A stretch of 39,557 nucleotides of DNA from HGM11368 sp051883455 (GTDB lineage: Bacteria > Bacillota > Clostridia > Christensenellales > UBA3700), in the NCBI GenBank assembly GCA_051883455.1, contig JBJETT010000006.1, forward strand, positions 1 to 39,557. The letters run 5' to 3'. The notes below the pieces were generated by a model that was not told the origin of the DNA, searched no databases, and saw nothing but the letters and a program-made list of their open reading frames with translations. The translations under genes were made by a program, and so were the position numbers. Within the stretch, counting starts at the first letter, position 1; every line of letters starts with the position of its first letter. Of the stretch, positions 8,555 to 16,805 are shown in pieces.

Positions 8555-8870
8555 ATCCCCCAGTCCGCAAGGCGGCTTGCTCACGGCATAGGTGCGAGTT
8601 AGGCGAGGAAAGCCGGTGATTTTGTCGAAACGAGCGTACTATAGCGTACGTGAGTGAGAAAAATTACCGCTTGACAATGCATAACAAAGTAGATATGCCG
8701 TGAGACACCTCCCTTTGCACAAAGGAGGCTATAATAGGTTGAGATTGCGGGGTTACGCTACGCTCCACCGCAATGACATAAGTGGTTGAGATTGCCGCAG
8801 CGTGTAAACACGCCTCGCAATGACATAACACTTTTGACACAGTATTGCGAAGTAGATATCCGCCGTCAAA
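8555..8870. repeat. Composite interspersed repeat region
   Basis: The order is a CAATCCCCCAGTCCGCAAGGCGG module, a complete 125-bp element (8580-8706), a palindrome of the CTCCCTTTGCACAAAGGAGG type, two GAGATTGC...CGCAATGACATAA modules (about 8738-8826), and a solitary right half of the element ending in CCGCCGTCAAA (8831-8870). The half copy abuts the terminator of the lipoprotein gene. Confidence 0.75.
8580..8706. repeat. Complete ~125-bp inverted-repeat element, TCTCACGG type
   Basis: The left end CTCACGGCATA and right end TATGCCGTGAG are exact inverted repeats. The internal sequence is nearly the same as the copy at 2577-2702, including CGTACTATAGCGTACG. Confidence 0.75.
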
Positions 8871-8872
8871 AA

Positions 8873-8909
8873 CAAAAAAAATACGAGCCTATCATAGATA
8901 GACTCGCAT
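8873..8909 (-). terminator. Terminator after the lipoprotein gene
   Basis: On the minus strand GCGAGTCTATC pairs with GATAGGCTCGT around a short loop and is followed by TATTTTTTTTG. It lies 17 bp past the stop codon. Confidence 0.88.
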
Positions 8910-8926
8910 TTTATCTTAAGAGGTTC

Positions 8927-11866
8927 TTATTTTGCTAAGTTGACGGTAGTAAACAAGCTCTTACCTACGGTGCACTTGCAGCTTGGAGCTACGTCGTTAT
9001 CTGCAACGGTAGCGGTGATACCACCTACGTTGAAGGTTACGTTGGCAAGGTCGAAGGTAAAGGTTACGTCGATTGCTGCGCCAGTAGCTACGTCACAACC
9101 AGTCATATCGCCCGTGTCTTGTCCTGCGATACCGGCTACGTCAACGTTTACGAATGCTTGCAAGCCGGTAGACTTAACGTTTACGTTACCTGCAACAACT
9201 ACGTTGACCATATTCTTGTTGTTCTTACCAACTGCGCCTGCTACGATATATTTACCATTGGTAGCTGCCTTGAGGTCTACGTCGACGTCACCTGCGAAAG
9301 TAATGTCGGTGATAGTACCGTTATTTTCGCCGATGAATGCTGCAGCCTTAGTTTCTTGGTCACTGAGAGTCTTGAAGCCATTGATGGTATAGTTGTAAAT
9401 CTTATGTGTTTGACCGTCAAGATAACCTGCAAATTTGCTGATTTGTCCAAGAGCAGCACCGTTCATGTTAATATCGTTCTTAAGAATTAAGGTCTTTCCT
9501 TCAAACGTCAAATTTTTCTCGACCATATCGTTGATTTGGTCTGCAGTGTAGATGTAATAGGTGTTGGTATTGCCAACGCGATAAGCGCTCCACTTTACCT
9601 TACCGCTGATTTCAACCTTTGCAGTTGCCTCATAGCTACCTGCAACTATCGTAACGTTGGCGATACCGTTGTTGAGCTTGTCGAGTTCGGTAGTGTCAAG
9701 AGTAATCTTGTAAGTGCCACTCTCATCAGTTGGAACGGCAGTGCCGATTTCTACGTCGCCAATCTTAGCAACAGGGGTGCCGATAACTCCGCCACCAATC
9801 GTAGCGGTAATAACTACTTGGTCGTTGTCGGCAGACTTGTCGTAAGTGTAGTTGGACTGCTCAAGTACGACTGCGCCTGTATAGCTGAAGGTAGTTGTGA
9901 TAGGAGTTGCTTGAGCTCCGTCGATAGCTACTTCTATTACTACGTCGCTAAACTTAACGTTGCGATTGAGTACGCTGATAGTGTTGGTTTCTTTATCAAT
10001 CGTAACTTTGCTTGCGTTTTCTTTAACAGTGTATTTGATAAGGTCGCTAGGAATATCCTTAGTAGTAATTGCACCCGTTACCATATCGTATACTTGCATC
10101 GTATAGGTAGGCATTACGTTGGTGAATGCTTGCAAAGCGTAGTCCTTCTTCTCGTTGATAGAGAGGATAAGCTCTCTTTCGCCCCAATCTTTAAATTCTT
10201 TTTCGCCTGCGGTGATGTCAACCTTTTGGTCTACCAAGTTGATGAGTGAACCAATCTTGACACCGAACTTGAGGTCTACGTCGTAGTAGAAACCACAAGT
10301 AAAGTAGAGGTTGCCTACTGCACCTACTTCTTCGTTAAGCAAGTTGTCGGTCTGGAAGTAACCGTAAAGTCTATTGTAGACGCCGAGTTCTGCTTGGATA
10401 CCGAGTCCGAGAACACCGCTAAGTACGTCAAATCTAACTTCTTGAATTACGCCGACTTTGATAGTTGCGTTACCTTGAATTTTGATTGCTACGCTGTCAA
10501 ATGCTCCGTTTTCTCTCTTAATTTCGTTGGCATAAGTATTGATACCGTTTGCCTTAGAGTAAGATGCACCTACGTTGTATTGGAGAGTCGTCTTAGCTAC
10601 TACGTCAAAAGAACCTGCAAATGCAAATCTGAAAGCAAGGTCTGCTTGATAGCTGATTTGAGCTGCACCGTTGGCAACAGGGAGAATCCATTTGAAGAGT
10701 GGTACGGAAACTGCGTCGTCACCGGCAGATTCTTGAGCAACTTCGGTAAGTTTGTCGATAAGTTGTCTTACGTTGACGATTTTGTCAAAAGAGTTGTGAG
10801 TTGCGATAGAAGCCTTGCAAGTAACTTCGTTGGTGATGAGAGCCGATACGTCAAATTCCAACTCAGCGTCCTTCTTGAACATAGCCGTGTCAGCTACTGC
10901 GGACAAGAGGTTTTCTACCGAAAGAATAAGGTCGGTGGTGGTGCCGTCGTCAAGTTTTACTACGTCAGGGATAGTAATTGTTACGGTTGCGGCAATCTTG
11001 TCACCTACTTTGTTGACGCCAACGTTGAATTGTGGCTTAGTGCCAAAGAATGAAGCAAGAGCCATTGCCAAATCGCTGTTGTCGAGAACTTCGTATTGAG
11101 TATCGCTGTCGTAGAGTTCTACGTCGCTATCCTCGGTGAGAGGTTGTTGACCTGCATACTCGAATTCGTCGTAAACTTCGTCAATGTCAGGCTTGGTGTA
11201 GTTGATAACCAAGTTGGCAGAACCTGCAGACATAATCTCGGTAACTTTGTAAGCACTCTTAGTATCGTCGTAAACGTTGTTGATGATGAATACTTCGCCA
11301 GCCTCGAGCAAGTCTCCGTTGGTTTGCAAGCTCATGGTGCCGAATACTTCACCCTTTTCGTTCTTGTTCTCTACGCCCCAAGCAGATACTACGCTAGATG
11401 GGAATTCTTTGACGCCGTTGTTGAGTTTGAGGTTGGCAACTACGTTGGTGCTGATGGTAAACTCTACTGCGTTTTTGCCTTCGTACTTAACGAAAGATAC
11501 GCCTTTACCCAACTCGATAACGTACGTATCGCCCATCTCGTATCCACCGTTTGGCGGATAAACTCTGAATAGGCTGTTGCCTACGGCTTTGATAGCTACG
11601 GCTACGCTCTCGCCCGTTACCTTGTTTTTGATAGAAACGAGAGACTCTGGATTGGTGGTAGCTATAACGTCGAACGTGATGAACTTGTCAGCACTGTCGA
11701 GTATCTCTACCTTGCCTTTGTTGCTTCCGCCCTTGTCACCGGCTACAATTCCGCCTTGGTCGTCAACCGGTCCTTCGGAATCAGGAGTACAGCCCATAAC
11801 GAGTCCGCACACCATTGCTACGACGAGAACCATAGCGAGAAGCAAAACTACTTTTCGATTGCTCAT
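8927..11866 (-). CDS. Large secreted lipoprotein with Ig-like and GLUG-like C-terminal regions
   Basis: I start this 979-residue protein at 11866, where AAGGAGG lies 5 bp upstream; a further in-frame ATG at 11899 lacks such a site. The N-terminus is a lipoprotein signal: a charged start, a hydrophobic segment and the lipobox GLVMGC, so the cysteine should be lipidated and the protein held on the outer face of the membrane. The long middle part is beta-rich and I do not recognise it. Towards the C-terminus come Ig-like strands and then a segment like the start of GLUG/beta-helix domains (LILKNDINMNG, FAGYLDGQTHKIYNYTI, GENNGTITDITFAG). No LPxTG anchor is seen. It is probably a surface or adhesin-like protein; no enzyme motif is visible. 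A TATAAT lies at 11917-11922. Confidence 0.8.
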   Translation of the reverse strand: MSNRKVVLLLAMVLVVAMVCGLVMGCTPDSEGPVDDQGGIVAGDKGGSNKGKVEILDSADKFITFDVIATTNPESLVSIKNKVTGESVAVAIKAVGNSLFRVYPPNGGYEMGDTYVIELGKGVSFVKYEGKNAVEFTISTNVVANLKLNNGVKEFPSSVVSAWGVENKNEKGEVFGTMSLQTNGDLLEAGEVFIINNVYDDTKSAYKVTEIMSAGSANLVINYTKPDIDEVYDEFEYAGQQPLTEDSDVELYDSDTQYEVLDNSDLAMALASFFGTKPQFNVGVNKVGDKIAATVTITIPDVVKLDDGTTTDLILSVENLLSAVADTAMFKKDAELEFDVSALITNEVTCKASIATHNSFDKIVNVRQLIDKLTEVAQESAGDDAVSVPLFKWILPVANGAAQISYQADLAFRFAFAGSFDVVAKTTLQYNVGASYSKANGINTYANEIKRENGAFDSVAIKIQGNATIKVGVIQEVRFDVLSGVLGLGIQAELGVYNRLYGYFQTDNLLNEEVGAVGNLYFTCGFYYDVDLKFGVKIGSLINLVDQKVDITAGEKEFKDWGERELILSINEKKDYALQAFTNVMPTYTMQVYDMVTGAITTKDIPSDLIKYTVKENASKVTIDKETNTISVLNRNVKFSDVVIEVAIDGAQATPITTTFSYTGAVVLEQSNYTYDKSADNDQVVITATIGGGVIGTPVAKIGDVEIGTAVPTDESGTYKITLDTTELDKLNNGIANVTIVAGSYEATAKVEISGKVKWSAYRVGNTNTYYIYTADQINDMVEKNLTFEGKTLILKNDINMNGAALGQISKFAGYLDGQTHKIYNYTINGFKTLSDQETKAAAFIGENNGTITDITFAGDVDVDLKAATNGKYIVAGAVGKNNKNMVNVVVAGNVNVKSTGLQAFVNVDVAGIAGQDTGDMTGCDVATGAAIDVTFTFDLANVTFNVGGITATVADNDVAPSCKCTVGKSLFTTVNLAK

Positions 11867-11981
11867 AATAACCTCCTTAAAGTTTGGTTTGTTACTCAAA
11901 TTTTATTGCGTACGTTATTATAAAGCAATAGCGTTTAGTTAGATTTGAAAATGTTCAAGTAGATTTTACATAAATTTTACA

Positions 11982-13298
11982 TTAAAAGTTCAAATTATTA
12001 ACAAATTGACGGATTTCTTCGGCTATCGAGCGCGCTTCTTCGGCGTCCGCACTCTCGACCATTATTCTCAATTTTGGCTCGGTGCCTGAGGCTCTGACCG
12101 TTATTCTGCCCATTTGCCCTAGTTGTCTACGCTTGCCCTCTACCAGTTCGGAAAGTTCCTCGTTGTTGAGCACCCTTATCTTGTCTTTGACGACGATATT
12201 GACGTTGGCTTGCGGCATAATAGGTAGGTCGGCAAGTTTTGAAAGCTTGCTACCTCTACGCTTGATAACCCCCGCCAAGACTATTGAAGTGAGTATGCCG
12301 TCGCCCGTCGTGGCGTAGTCCAACAGTATGACGTGTCCCGACTGTTCGCCACCCAATTTGGCACCGACTTCTAGCATTTTTTCTAGTACGTACTTGTCGC
12401 CCACGTCGGCTCTGAGTACCTTGATGCCCTCGTTCTCTAAGGTGCGTTCTATACCGAGATTGGTGTGAGAAGTGCCAACGACCGTCATTTCGTCAAGCTT
12501 GCCTAACGACTGAAATTCTCGAGCCAAAATACATAGTATTTTGTCACCGTCTACGATTTGTCCCTTTTCGTCCAAAGCTATGAGTCTGTCACTGTCACCG
12601 TCGTAGGCAAAGGCAAAGTCGTAACCGCCCTCGATTACCTTGTCGGATAGCAAATCGGCGTGCAAAGCACCCGCCGCTTCGTTGATATTTTTGCCGTGGC
12701 TCTCTACGTTGATAGCCGTAACTTTGGCGCCCAACATTTCGAAGGCTCTTGGAGCAACTTCGAACGCCGCGCCGTTAGAGCAGTCGAGCAACACCTTAAT
12801 TCCGCTGAGATCGTCGGCTCCTTGAACGAGATGACCGATATAGCTGTCCGACGCATTGTGCATATAGCAATATTTGCCAATCTTATCCGCATCGACCGAC
12901 TTGCTAGATGCCATTGCACTCTCGATGATAGCTTCGGCTTCTTCTCCGAGCTTGTAGCCCCTGCCGTCGAAAACCTTGATACCGTTGTATTCGGGTGGAT
13001 TGTGAGAAGCCGAGATAACTACGCCGTAGTCGGCTCGATAAATCTTGGTGAGATAGGCTATACCCGCCGTCGGCATAATTCCTACGTCGATGACGTCGCC
13101 ACCACCTTGCATGATGCCCGATGCTATTGCCAAAGCAAGCATGGTGCCCGAATGACGAGTATCTCTACCTATCACCACCTTGCACCCCTCCTTGACGATA
13201 GTCAAAGCGTTACCACAAGCATGTGCCAAGGTGGGCGTGATTTGAATATTAGCCACTCCCCTTATTCCGTCCGTGCCAAAATACATATTGCCAGCCAT
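11982..13298 (-). CDS. glmM: Phosphoglucosamine mutase
   Basis: The 438-residue protein shows all hallmarks of the family: the start FGTDGIRGVAN, the phosphoserine loop VVISASHNPP with the catalytic Ser at about residue 98, the metal-binding DGDSDR (233-238), the sugar-binding GGEQSGH, and the phosphate-binding RASGTEPKLRIMVE near the C-terminus. It interconverts glucosamine-6-phosphate and glucosamine-1-phosphate on the way to UDP-GlcNAc for peptidoglycan. Its GGAGG box lies in the last codons of the gene upstream, only 2 bp away, which encodes the next enzyme of the same pathway. The two are clearly one operon. Confidence 0.96.
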   Translation of the reverse strand: MAGNMYFGTDGIRGVANIQITPTLAHACGNALTIVKEGCKVVIGRDTRHSGTMLALAIASGIMQGGGDVIDVGIMPTAGIAYLTKIYRADYGVVISASHNPPEYNGIKVFDGRGYKLGEEAEAIIESAMASSKSVDADKIGKYCYMHNASDSYIGHLVQGADDLSGIKVLLDCSNGAAFEVAPRAFEMLGAKVTAINVESHGKNINEAAGALHADLLSDKVIEGGYDFAFAYDGDSDRLIALDEKGQIVDGDKILCILAREFQSLGKLDEMTVVGTSHTNLGIERTLENEGIKVLRADVGDKYVLEKMLEVGAKLGGEQSGHVILLDYATTGDGILTSIVLAGVIKRRGSKLSKLADLPIMPQANVNIVVKDKIRVLNNEELSELVEGKRRQLGQMGRITVRASGTEPKLRIMVESADAEEARSIAEEIRQFVNNLNF

Positions 13299-13300
13299 AT

Positions 13301-13975
13301 TTAGTCCTCCATTTTCTTTTTGTCGTTAGAGTGAGATTGCTTTGCCAACTTCTCGGCGGTGTATTTGCCAAGAAGCAACGAAGCTCTGCCCTCTTTGATT
13401 ATCGCTCTACTTCTGCCAATGACAAGACTGTCGGTCGGTACGTCTTGACTCAACGTCGTGCCACACGCTATATAGCTATTGTCTTGCACTTTGACGGGCG
13501 CGATAACGTTGGTATTGCTACCGATAAAGCAATCGTCGCCCACCTCACTATGACTCTTATACACGCCGTTGTAGTTGACGAACACAACACCGCAACCTAC
13601 GTTGCATCGCTTGCCGATAGTGCAATCGCCTACGTAAGTGAGGTGCGACACCTTGGTGCCGTCGCCGATAACGGCGTTTTTGACCTCTACGAAGTCGCCT
13701 ATGCGACAACCCTTGCCAATTTGGCTACCCGGGCGAAGATAACTAAAAGGTCCTACGGTAGTGCCGTCACCTATCGTTGATTGTTTGAGCACGCTCTTGG
13801 TAATAGTACACCCTTCGCCAATTACACAATCTTCGATGATATTGCCGGGCATTAGCACGCTGTGCTCGCCAATTACGCACTTGCCTATGATATGATTGTC
13901 GGGATAGATAACCACGTCGTCGGCTACCACGGCTTGCGGGTCGATAAAAACGCTATTAGAGTCTTTGATAGTCAT
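13301..13975 (-). CDS. Stand-alone glucosamine-1-phosphate N-acetyltransferase (GlmU C-terminal domain only)
   Basis: The 224 residues form a left-handed beta-helix of hexapeptide repeats. All acetyltransferase residues of Escherichia coli GlmU align with a constant offset of 252: Arg81 (R333), Lys99 (K351), His111 (catalytic H363), Tyr114 (Y366), Asn134 and Tyr135 (N386, Y387). The protein begins just where the linker helix of full GlmU would end, so the N-terminal uridylyltransferase half is absent, with no trace of it upstream. It should acetylate glucosamine-1-phosphate made by GlmM, encoded 2 bp downstream. A separate UDP-GlcNAc pyrophosphorylase would be needed elsewhere in the genome. 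The ATG has a GGAGG box 7 bp upstream. A serine or other hexapeptide acetyltransferase is unlikely given the residue match. Confidence 0.88.
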   Translation of the reverse strand: MTIKDSNSVFIDPQAVVADDVVIYPDNHIIGKCVIGEHSVLMPGNIIEDCVIGEGCTITKSVLKQSTIGDGTTVGPFSYLRPGSQIGKGCRIGDFVEVKNAVIGDGTKVSHLTYVGDCTIGKRCNVGCGVVFVNYNGVYKSHSEVGDDCFIGSNTNVIAPVKVQDNSYIACGTTLSQDVPTDSLVIGRSRAIIKEGRASLLLGKYTAEKLAKQSHSNDKKKMED

Positions 13976-14050
13976 ATATATCCTCCATATAATATTGTTG
14001 CTAATTAATAATTTTTAACACAGTATTATATGCGAGTTTTTGTCAAGAGA

Positions 14051-14083
14051 ACAAAAAATCCGTCTACAAAACGTAAACGGATA
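14051..14083 (-). terminator. Terminator after the flavin-reductase-like gene
   Basis: On the minus strand ATCCGTTTAC pairs with GTAGACGGAT (10 bp, one G-U) around GTTTT, followed by six T. It may also end the upstream transcript before glmU. Confidence 0.8.
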
Positions 14084-14109
14084 AAATTATATTAAAGTTA
14101 AAAATACGT

Positions 14110-14610
14110 CTATTTGGCAAGAACGCCTTCTATACCGACAACGTACATGGTGTGATAGTCGTCCGCTTGATACCATTGCGAGATAGCTTTGGCGTCGATA
14201 AAGCAATCTTTGTCTAAGCTCTGAGCGTAAAGCACCTTGCCGGTAATAACTAGCGAAGCTTGGGCAATATAAGGCACGTCCGACTCGTACGCTACGTCAA
14301 AATTGCACTCTTTGATTTTGTCGCAATCCCTGCCCGACACTTTGCCTAGATAGGTCAACTCTCGACGATAGTCGCCGTCAAAGAAACTCAGCGACAACTC
14401 GTGAGAAGCGTCGACAAACTGCTTGGTGTATCTCTGTGGACGTATGAACACGAAGGCAACTTGCTTGCCCCACAATACGCCCATTCCACCCCAAGAAGCC
14501 GTCATCGTGTTGACCTTGCCATCGCCGTCCTTGGCTGTGATAAGCATCCAGTCTTTGCCTATAAGACTAAAACAAGACTTTTGTATTTGTTCCGCTTTGA
14601 TTGATTTCAT
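14110..14610 (-). CDS. Flavin reductase-like domain protein (flavoredoxin type)
   Basis: The 166-residue protein has the split-barrel FMN-binding fold of the flavin reductase/flavoredoxin family: MLITAKDGDGKVNTMTASWGGMGVLWGK (about 22-49) followed by FVFIRPQRYTKQFVDAS, where FMN phosphate contacts are usually made. The substrate is not evident. I start at 14610 because GGAGGCAAGCG directly precedes that ATG; the longer frame adds 11 basic residues without support. It stands alone between the glm genes and the DAHP synthase repeats, with its own terminator. Confidence 0.88.
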   Translation of the reverse strand: MKSIKAEQIQKSCFSLIGKDWMLITAKDGDGKVNTMTASWGGMGVLWGKQVAFVFIRPQRYTKQFVDASHELSLSFFDGDYRRELTYLGKVSGRDCDKIKECNFDVAYESDVPYIAQASLVITGKVLYAQSLDKDCFIDAKAISQWYQADDYHTMYVVGIEGVLAK

Positions 14611-14699
14611 CGCTTGCCTCCGTCTATTTTTATTTATACACATATTATTATATTTATCTGATTTTTAATTTTTACTATTTTTATTTATCAATACTTTGG

Positions 14700-15050
14700 T
14701 CGGTTGCGGATTTAGTCGTATTCTCAAAGGATAAGATTAGTTGACAACCCTTCCACCACCTACGGTGGTCCCCCTCCCCTTGCACAGGGGCGGCTTGCAA
14801 TCCCTCCGTCTTGCCGTTCGGCAAGCCACCTCCCTTTGCACAAAGGAGGCTTTCTATATGGTTTGAGATTGCCGCGGCTATTTCATAGCCTCGCAATGAC
14901 AAAATGAGTTGTTTGGTAACGCCTTTCGCGGCATAGGTGCGAGTTAGGCGAGGAAAGCGGTGATTTTATCAAAGCGAACTTGCCTCACTTCGCACTTGGT
15001 TGCTTATTAGTAATTCTCTCACGGCATAGGTGTAGTAACTGCCGTCAAAC
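14700..15050. repeat. Composite repeat region downstream of the first DAHP synthase
   Basis: The order is: module TTTAGTCGTATTCTCAAAGGAT; hairpin module CCACCACCTACGGTGG; palindrome CCCCTTGCACAGGGG and its CCTTTGCACAAAGGAGG variant; a GAGATTGCCGCGG...CCTCGCAATGAC module; then a left-half copy of the 125-bp element (about 14923-15000) and a left stub (15016-15040). The same order recurs at 16240-16680, and the segment CAATGACAAAATGAGTTG and its surroundings are nearly identical in both places. Confidence 0.78.
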
Positions 15051-15173
15051 TTTGACTGCGTAGATGCGAGCAAGACAAGGAGAACGAGGAGTTGTGAATG
15101 AGCGTACTCATTGTACGTGATTGAACAACCCCGCAAGTTCGACACGGTATTGCGACGCATATACACAGTCAAA
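15051..15173. repeat. Complete ~125-bp inverted-repeat element, TTTGACTG type, abutting the aroF stop codon
   Basis: The ends TTTGACTGCGTAGATGCG and CGCATATACACAGTCAAA pair at 16 of 18 positions. A central hairpin CGTAC-TCATT-GTACG is present. The last base directly precedes the stop codon of the DAHP synthase gene on the minus strand. Confidence 0.8.
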
Positions 15174-16202
15174 TCATAGTTTCTCGGCGATGGTGTAAAG
15201 CAACCTCTCCGTCTTCTCCCAACCAAGACAGCCGTCGGTGATGGACTGTCCGTAGGTGGTGCCTGTCGGCGGTTGGCAACCGTCGACTATGTAGGACTCT
15301 ATCAAAAAGCCTTTGACAAGCTTGTGAATATCCTCGCTGTAACGCATATTGTTGAGGACCTCGTTGACGATACGCACTTGTTCGAGAGGCTTTTTGCCAC
15401 TGTTGGAGTGGTTGGTGTCTATGATGACGGCGGGGTTTTTGAGTCCTTGTGCCTCATACATTTCGCCAAAACGAATGACGTCCTCGTAGTGATAGTTGGG
15501 CTTGTTGTTGCCGAACACGTCCACCGAGCCACGCAAAATAGCGTGTGCGTATGGGTTGCCGTCGGTGGCTACTTGGTTGTTCTGATACTTGAACTCGTTG
15601 GGAATTTGGGCGGCGTAAATGGAATTGAGCGTCACGCTCATACTGCCGTGCATTGGATTTTTGATACCGACGGGCACGTCCACGCCACTTGCCACTAGTC
15701 TATGCTGTTGGTCTTCGCTCGACCTTGCGCCAACCGCTACGTAACTGAGCAAGTCGTCAAGGTAGGTGTGATTTTCTGGATAAAGCATTTCGTCGGCACT
15801 CGATAAGCCGCTCTCGGAGATTGCTCTAAGGTGCATCTTGCGCAAAGCAATGATACCGCCTTGAATGTCGGTGACGTTGACGTGAGGGTCGGGGTTGTGA
15901 AGTATGCCCTTGTAGCCCTCGCCCTTGGTACGCGGTTTGTTGGTGTAAATGCGCGGAATAATCATAATCTTGTCCTTGACCTTGTCGGCAACTTTGGACA
16001 AGCGAGATACGTAATCGCAAACCGATTCTTCCAAATCGGCACTGCAAGGACCTATTATGACTACCTTACGATTGTCCTTGCCCGATATGATATCCTTGAT
16101 TTGATTATCTCTATCGGCTTTGATGCGAGCAAGTTGCTCGGGAACAGGTATGAGCGACTTGATTTCTTCGCAAGACATAATGTGTTTGGTGACTCTTAAC
16201 AT
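15174..16202 (-). CDS. 3-deoxy-7-phosphoheptulonate synthase (DAHP synthase), copy 1
   Basis: This 342-residue class I (AroFGH-type) enzyme condenses phosphoenolpyruvate with erythrose-4-phosphate, the first step of the shikimate pathway. Visible motifs are VVIIGPCSADLEE (metal-binding Cys), YTNKPRTKGEGYKG, VGARSSEDQQHR, VGIKNPMHGS, HAILRG and DTNHSNS, ending in ITDGCLGWEKTERLL. I start at the ATG at 16202, preceded by GAGAGGAATAT. A longer in-frame extension runs through a repeat and is rejected. A close paralogue lies 603 bp upstream. Class I enzymes are usually inhibited by an aromatic amino acid; which one cannot be read here. Confidence 0.95.
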   Translation of the reverse strand: MLRVTKHIMSCEEIKSLIPVPEQLARIKADRDNQIKDIISGKDNRKVVIIGPCSADLEESVCDYVSRLSKVADKVKDKIMIIPRIYTNKPRTKGEGYKGILHNPDPHVNVTDIQGGIIALRKMHLRAISESGLSSADEMLYPENHTYLDDLLSYVAVGARSSEDQQHRLVASGVDVPVGIKNPMHGSMSVTLNSIYAAQIPNEFKYQNNQVATDGNPYAHAILRGSVDVFGNNKPNYHYEDVIRFGEMYEAQGLKNPAVIIDTNHSNSGKKPLEQVRIVNEVLNNMRYSEDIHKLVKGFLIESYIVDGCQPPTGTTYGQSITDGCLGWEKTERLLYTIAEKL

Positions 16203-16214
16203 ATATTCCTCTCG

Positions 16215-16680
16215 TCGGGATAGTCCCGCTGTTAGTTGGTTGATATTAGTCGTACTCTCAAAGGATAGTATAGGATTTGGCAACCCTTCCACCGCTCCCG
16301 CGGTCCCCCTTCCCTTGCACAGGGGCGGCAATGGTCGCTTGCCGTCACTTTGACTCGATTGCATAGGTTTATGCAATCATCGTTTATCGTTTGGCTCTCT
16401 CCCTATCTACGACCAGTCGTAAACCTGCGGCGCACGACTTTACAGTCGCTTGCGCAGATTTAGTCGTACTCTCAAAGGACTTTATAAGATGCAATCCCCC
16501 ACCCGACTACTGTCGGGAGCCCCCTTTACACAAAGGGGCCTTTTTAAGCGGTTGAGATTGCGGGGTTACGCTACGCTCCACCGCAATGACAAAATGAGTT
16601 GTTTGGTTACGCCTCTCGCGGCATAGGTGCGAGTTAGGCGCGAAGACTGCTGATTTTGCATTGGGAGCATACTATATTAT
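16215..16680. repeat. Composite repeat region between the two DAHP synthase genes
   Basis: It holds two copies of the module TTAGTCGTACTCTCAAAGGA (about 16245 and 16452), the hairpin modules, CACAAAGGGGCC-type palindromes, a GAGATTGCGGGG...CCGCAATGAC module (16552-16590) and a left-half copy of the 125-bp element (16613-16680). The half copy breaks off at the central hairpin position. The arrangement matches that at 14700-15050. Confidence 0.78.
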
Positions 16681-16805
16681 TTTGACGGTGGAGATGCGAG
16701 TTAGGCGAGGAGAACGAGGATTGGGCGACAGGAGCGTACTAGGCGTACGTGACTGAGCACAACCGCAAGTTCGACAAAGCATAACGACGCATATCCGCCG
16801 TCAAA
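16681..16805. repeat. Complete ~125-bp inverted-repeat element, TTTGACGG type, abutting the second DAHP synthase stop codon
   Basis: The ends TTTGACGGTGGAGATGCG and CGCATATCCGCCGTCAAA pair at 16 of 18 positions, plus one T-G wobble. The central hairpin is CGTAC-TAGGC-GTACG. The element ends one base before the stop codon of the gene at 16806. Confidence 0.82.

Noticed and set aside
2450..8870. Insertion sequences as the source of the repeats
   Set aside because: No transposase frame or fragment is present; only short non-coding elements are seen.
8940..11942. Several long plus-strand frames opposite the lipoprotein gene
   Set aside because: They are antisense shadows of a strongly biased codon pattern; the minus-strand frame has signal peptide, lipobox, ribosome binding site and terminator.
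14681..15226. Frames of 73 and 85 codons downstream of the first DAHP synthase
   Set aside because: They run through the same repeat modules found elsewhere in the window, and one overlaps the true end of the DAHP synthase gene.
15174..16376. 400-residue DAHP synthase with a 58-residue N-terminal extension
   Set aside because: The extension translates repeat sequence (hairpin and palindrome modules). The ATG at 16202 has a ribosome binding site and gives the same length as the paralogue.
16203..16680. T-box or other amino-acid riboswitch before the first DAHP synthase
   Set aside because: No T-box motif (AGGGTGGNACCGCG-like) or known riboswitch core is seen; the region is explained by dispersed repeats.
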